Assembly (NCBI GenBank): GCA_002371295.1
Contig: DFGZ01000265.1
Coordinates: 1 to 14,913, forward strand
Length of the DNA: 14,913 bases
Reading direction: 5' to 3'
DNA from: Oribacterium sp. UBA3737
GTDB taxonomy: Bacteria > Bacillota_A > Clostridia > Lachnospirales > Lachnospiraceae
Shown here: positions 13,639 through 14,913 of the stretch, one piece after another
How positions within the stretch are numbered: the stretch's first letter is position 1
Layout: each line of letters begins with the position of its first letter
Position numbers and translations under genes: made by a program
Notes under the pieces: model-generated
The model's database searches: none
Told to the model about the DNA's origin: nothing
What the model saw: the letters and a program-made list of their open reading frames with translations, nothing else

Positions 13639-14913
13639 TTAATGTCTTATTTCAATTCCAAGCTTACCAAGGTGCTGATCGATCACCATGGTATCTCCTT
13701 CCTGAACCCTGTCTTCAAGTATGCATCTTGCCACCAGTGTTTCCACATTCTTCTGAATGAAACGACGAAGAGGTCTTGCACCGAACTGAGGCTCATATCC
13801 GTAATCGGCCACATATTCCTTGGCCGCATCAGTAAGCTCTATAGAAATTTTACGGTCAGACAGACGCTTGTTTATATCCTTTATCATAAGGTCTGTAATA
13901 CTGCCTATGTTGGACTTGCTCAGAGGCTTAAACATTATGATCTCATCCAGACGGTTCAGAAACTCAGGGCGGAAGGACTTAAAGAGCTCATCATGGACAT
14001 TCTTTCTTGCAGCCTCCGTAATGTTGCCGTTTCCGTCTATTCCCTCAAGGAGATACTGGGCACCCAGGTTGCTGGTAAGTATGATAATGGTGTTCTTGAA
14101 GTCCACGGTCTTGCCCTGGCTGTCTGTTATACGTCCGTCATCCAGCACCTGAAGGAGGATGTTGAATACATCTGGATGGGCCTTCTCTATCTCATCGAAA
14201 AGCACAACGGAGTAGGGCTTACGTCTCACAGCCTCTGTGAGCTGTCCGCCTTCCTCATAGCCGACATATCCCGGAGCCGCGCCTATAAGTCGTGATACTG
14301 AGTATTTCTCCATGTATTCTGACATATCGATACGAACCATGGCATTTTCATCATCGAAAAGATTCTGGGCAAGGGCCTTGGCAAGCTCGGTCTTTCCGAC
14401 ACCGGTAGGTCCCATAAAGAGGAAGGAGCCGATCGGTCTGCCCGGATCCTTTATTCCCGCCTTGGAACGCTGGATAGCTTCCACCACCTTATCCACTGCC
14501 TCGTCCTGACCGATCAGTCTCTTATGGATCTCTTCATCAAGGTGAAGTACCTTGCTTCTCTCCGATTCATTGAGCTTTGAAACAGGTATTCCGGTCCAGC
14601 GGCTTATGATCTTTCCGATCTCTTCTTCAGTTACCGTTTCCTGCAGAAGTGACTTGTCTTCACTATGTACACTGTTCTCAACCTCTGAAAGCTTTCTCTC
14701 TATCTCCGGAAGATCCTGGTACTGAAGCTTTGAAGCCTTGTCATAATCCATCATCTGCATGGCCTTCTCAATGCCCTTTCGGATCTGATCCCTCTGTTCA
14801 CGAAGCTTCTGAAGGTTCTCGGCAGAATTCTTTTCATTGTTCCACTGGGCATTCTTGGCATCAAACTCCGACTGAAGCTCCGCCATATCCTTCTCTATCT
14901 CCTGCAGACGTTC
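13639..14913 (-). CDS. clpB: ClpB chaperone (AAA+ disaggregase), 3' part only
   Basis: ClpB works with the DnaK system to pull proteins out of aggregates in an ATP-dependent way in the cytoplasm. The window holds the last 424 codons, in frame to the right edge. They cover the end of the coiled-coil middle domain (ERLQEIEKD onward, to about residue 85), the linker VSKLNESERSKVLHLDEEIH, and the complete second AAA+ module. Numbered from the window edge, this has Walker A GPTGVGKTELA (about 168-178), the pore-loop GYVGYEEGG (about 215-223), Walker B VVLFDEIEKAH (about 236-246), sensor 1 LTSN (about 279-282), RPEFLNRLDE with the arginine finger (about 315-324), and the sensor 2 GARPLRR (about 378-384). 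The coiled coil and WTGIPV point to ClpB rather than ClpC. Promoter and start lie outside the window. Confidence 0.95.
   Translation of the reverse strand, partial: ERLQEIEKDMAELQSEFDAKNAQWNNEKNSAENLQKLREQRDQIRKGIEKAMQMMDYDKASKLQYQDLPEIERKLSEVENSVHSEDKSLLQETVTEEEIGKIISRWTGIPVSKLNESERSKVLHLDEEIHKRLIGQDEAVDKVVEAIQRSKAGIKDPGRPIGSFLFMGPTGVGKTELAKALAQNLFDDENAMVRIDMSEYMEKYSVSRLIGAAPGYVGYEEGGQLTEAVRRKPYSVVLFDEIEKAHPDVFNILLQVLDDGRITDSQGKTVDFKNTIIILTSNLGAQYLLEGIDGNGNITEAARKNVHDELFKSFRPEFLNRLDEIIMFKPLSKSNIGSITDLMIKDINKRLSDRKISIELTDAAKEYVADYGYEPQFGARPLRRFIQKNVETLVARCILEDRVQEGDTMVIDQHLGKLGIEIRH

Noticed and set aside
13642..14295. 217-codon plus-strand frame opposite clpB
   Set aside because: It is antisense to the highly conserved second AAA+ module of ClpB, and its translation shows no recognisable domain.
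1..14913. CRISPR arrays, tRNA or rRNA genes, insertion sequences, prophage or attachment sites
   Set aside because: I saw no regularly spaced direct repeats, no tRNA-like cloverleaf stretches, no transposase or integrase motifs, and no terminal inverted repeats around any gene block.

Overview
The window is 14.9 kb from a Gram-positive-type bacterium, most likely a member of the Clostridia and plausibly Lachnospiraceae. That placement is an inference. It rests on moderate GC, strong GGAG-type ribosome binding sites, a ClpB followed by a short Ala/Ser/Gly-rich exported protein, and a very large fused glycosyltransferase of a type I associate with Lachnospiraceae surface-glycan loci. I could not confirm the taxon by a search. 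All genes lie on the minus strand, so transcription runs from high to low coordinates.

Right part (14913 to about 12435): the 3' two thirds or so of a ClpB disaggregase, cut by the window edge. Its downstream region holds three closely spaced inverted repeats. Next comes a monocistronic-looking gene for an exported low-complexity protein. It has its own extended -10 promoter and a 28-nt palindrome near the 5' end of its transcript, and it ends in a strong hairpin plus seven-T terminator.

Centre and left (12434 to 186): one long, tightly packed surface-polysaccharide operon. In order it encodes a Wzt-type ABC ATPase with a C-terminal carbohydrate-recognition domain; a 1233-residue fusion of a degenerate methyltransferase-like domain, a kinase-like domain, a coiled coil, a GT2 and a GT4 glycosyltransferase; a small GT2 enzyme; two polytopic membrane proteins, at least the first resembling GT-C glycosyltransferases; RfbF and RfbG, which make CDP-glucose and CDP-4-keto-6-deoxyglucose; and an acyltransferase-3 membrane protein that probably O-acylates the glycan. 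Several junctions are ATGA, zero-gap or overlapping. A further gene appears to begin at the left edge.

How they work together (inference): RfbF and RfbG supply a CDP-activated deoxysugar precursor. The fused and small glycosyltransferases build the chain in the cytoplasm. The Wzt ATPase, with a permease not seen here, exports it. The GT-C-like proteins and the acyltransferase decorate it at the membrane. No Wzm permease and no enzyme acting after RfbG (RfbH or a reductase) is inside the window. The most intriguing non-coding feature is the 40-nt junction in front of the Wzt gene, where a terminator hairpin, a TATAAT box and the gene's Shine-Dalgarno sequence are superimposed.
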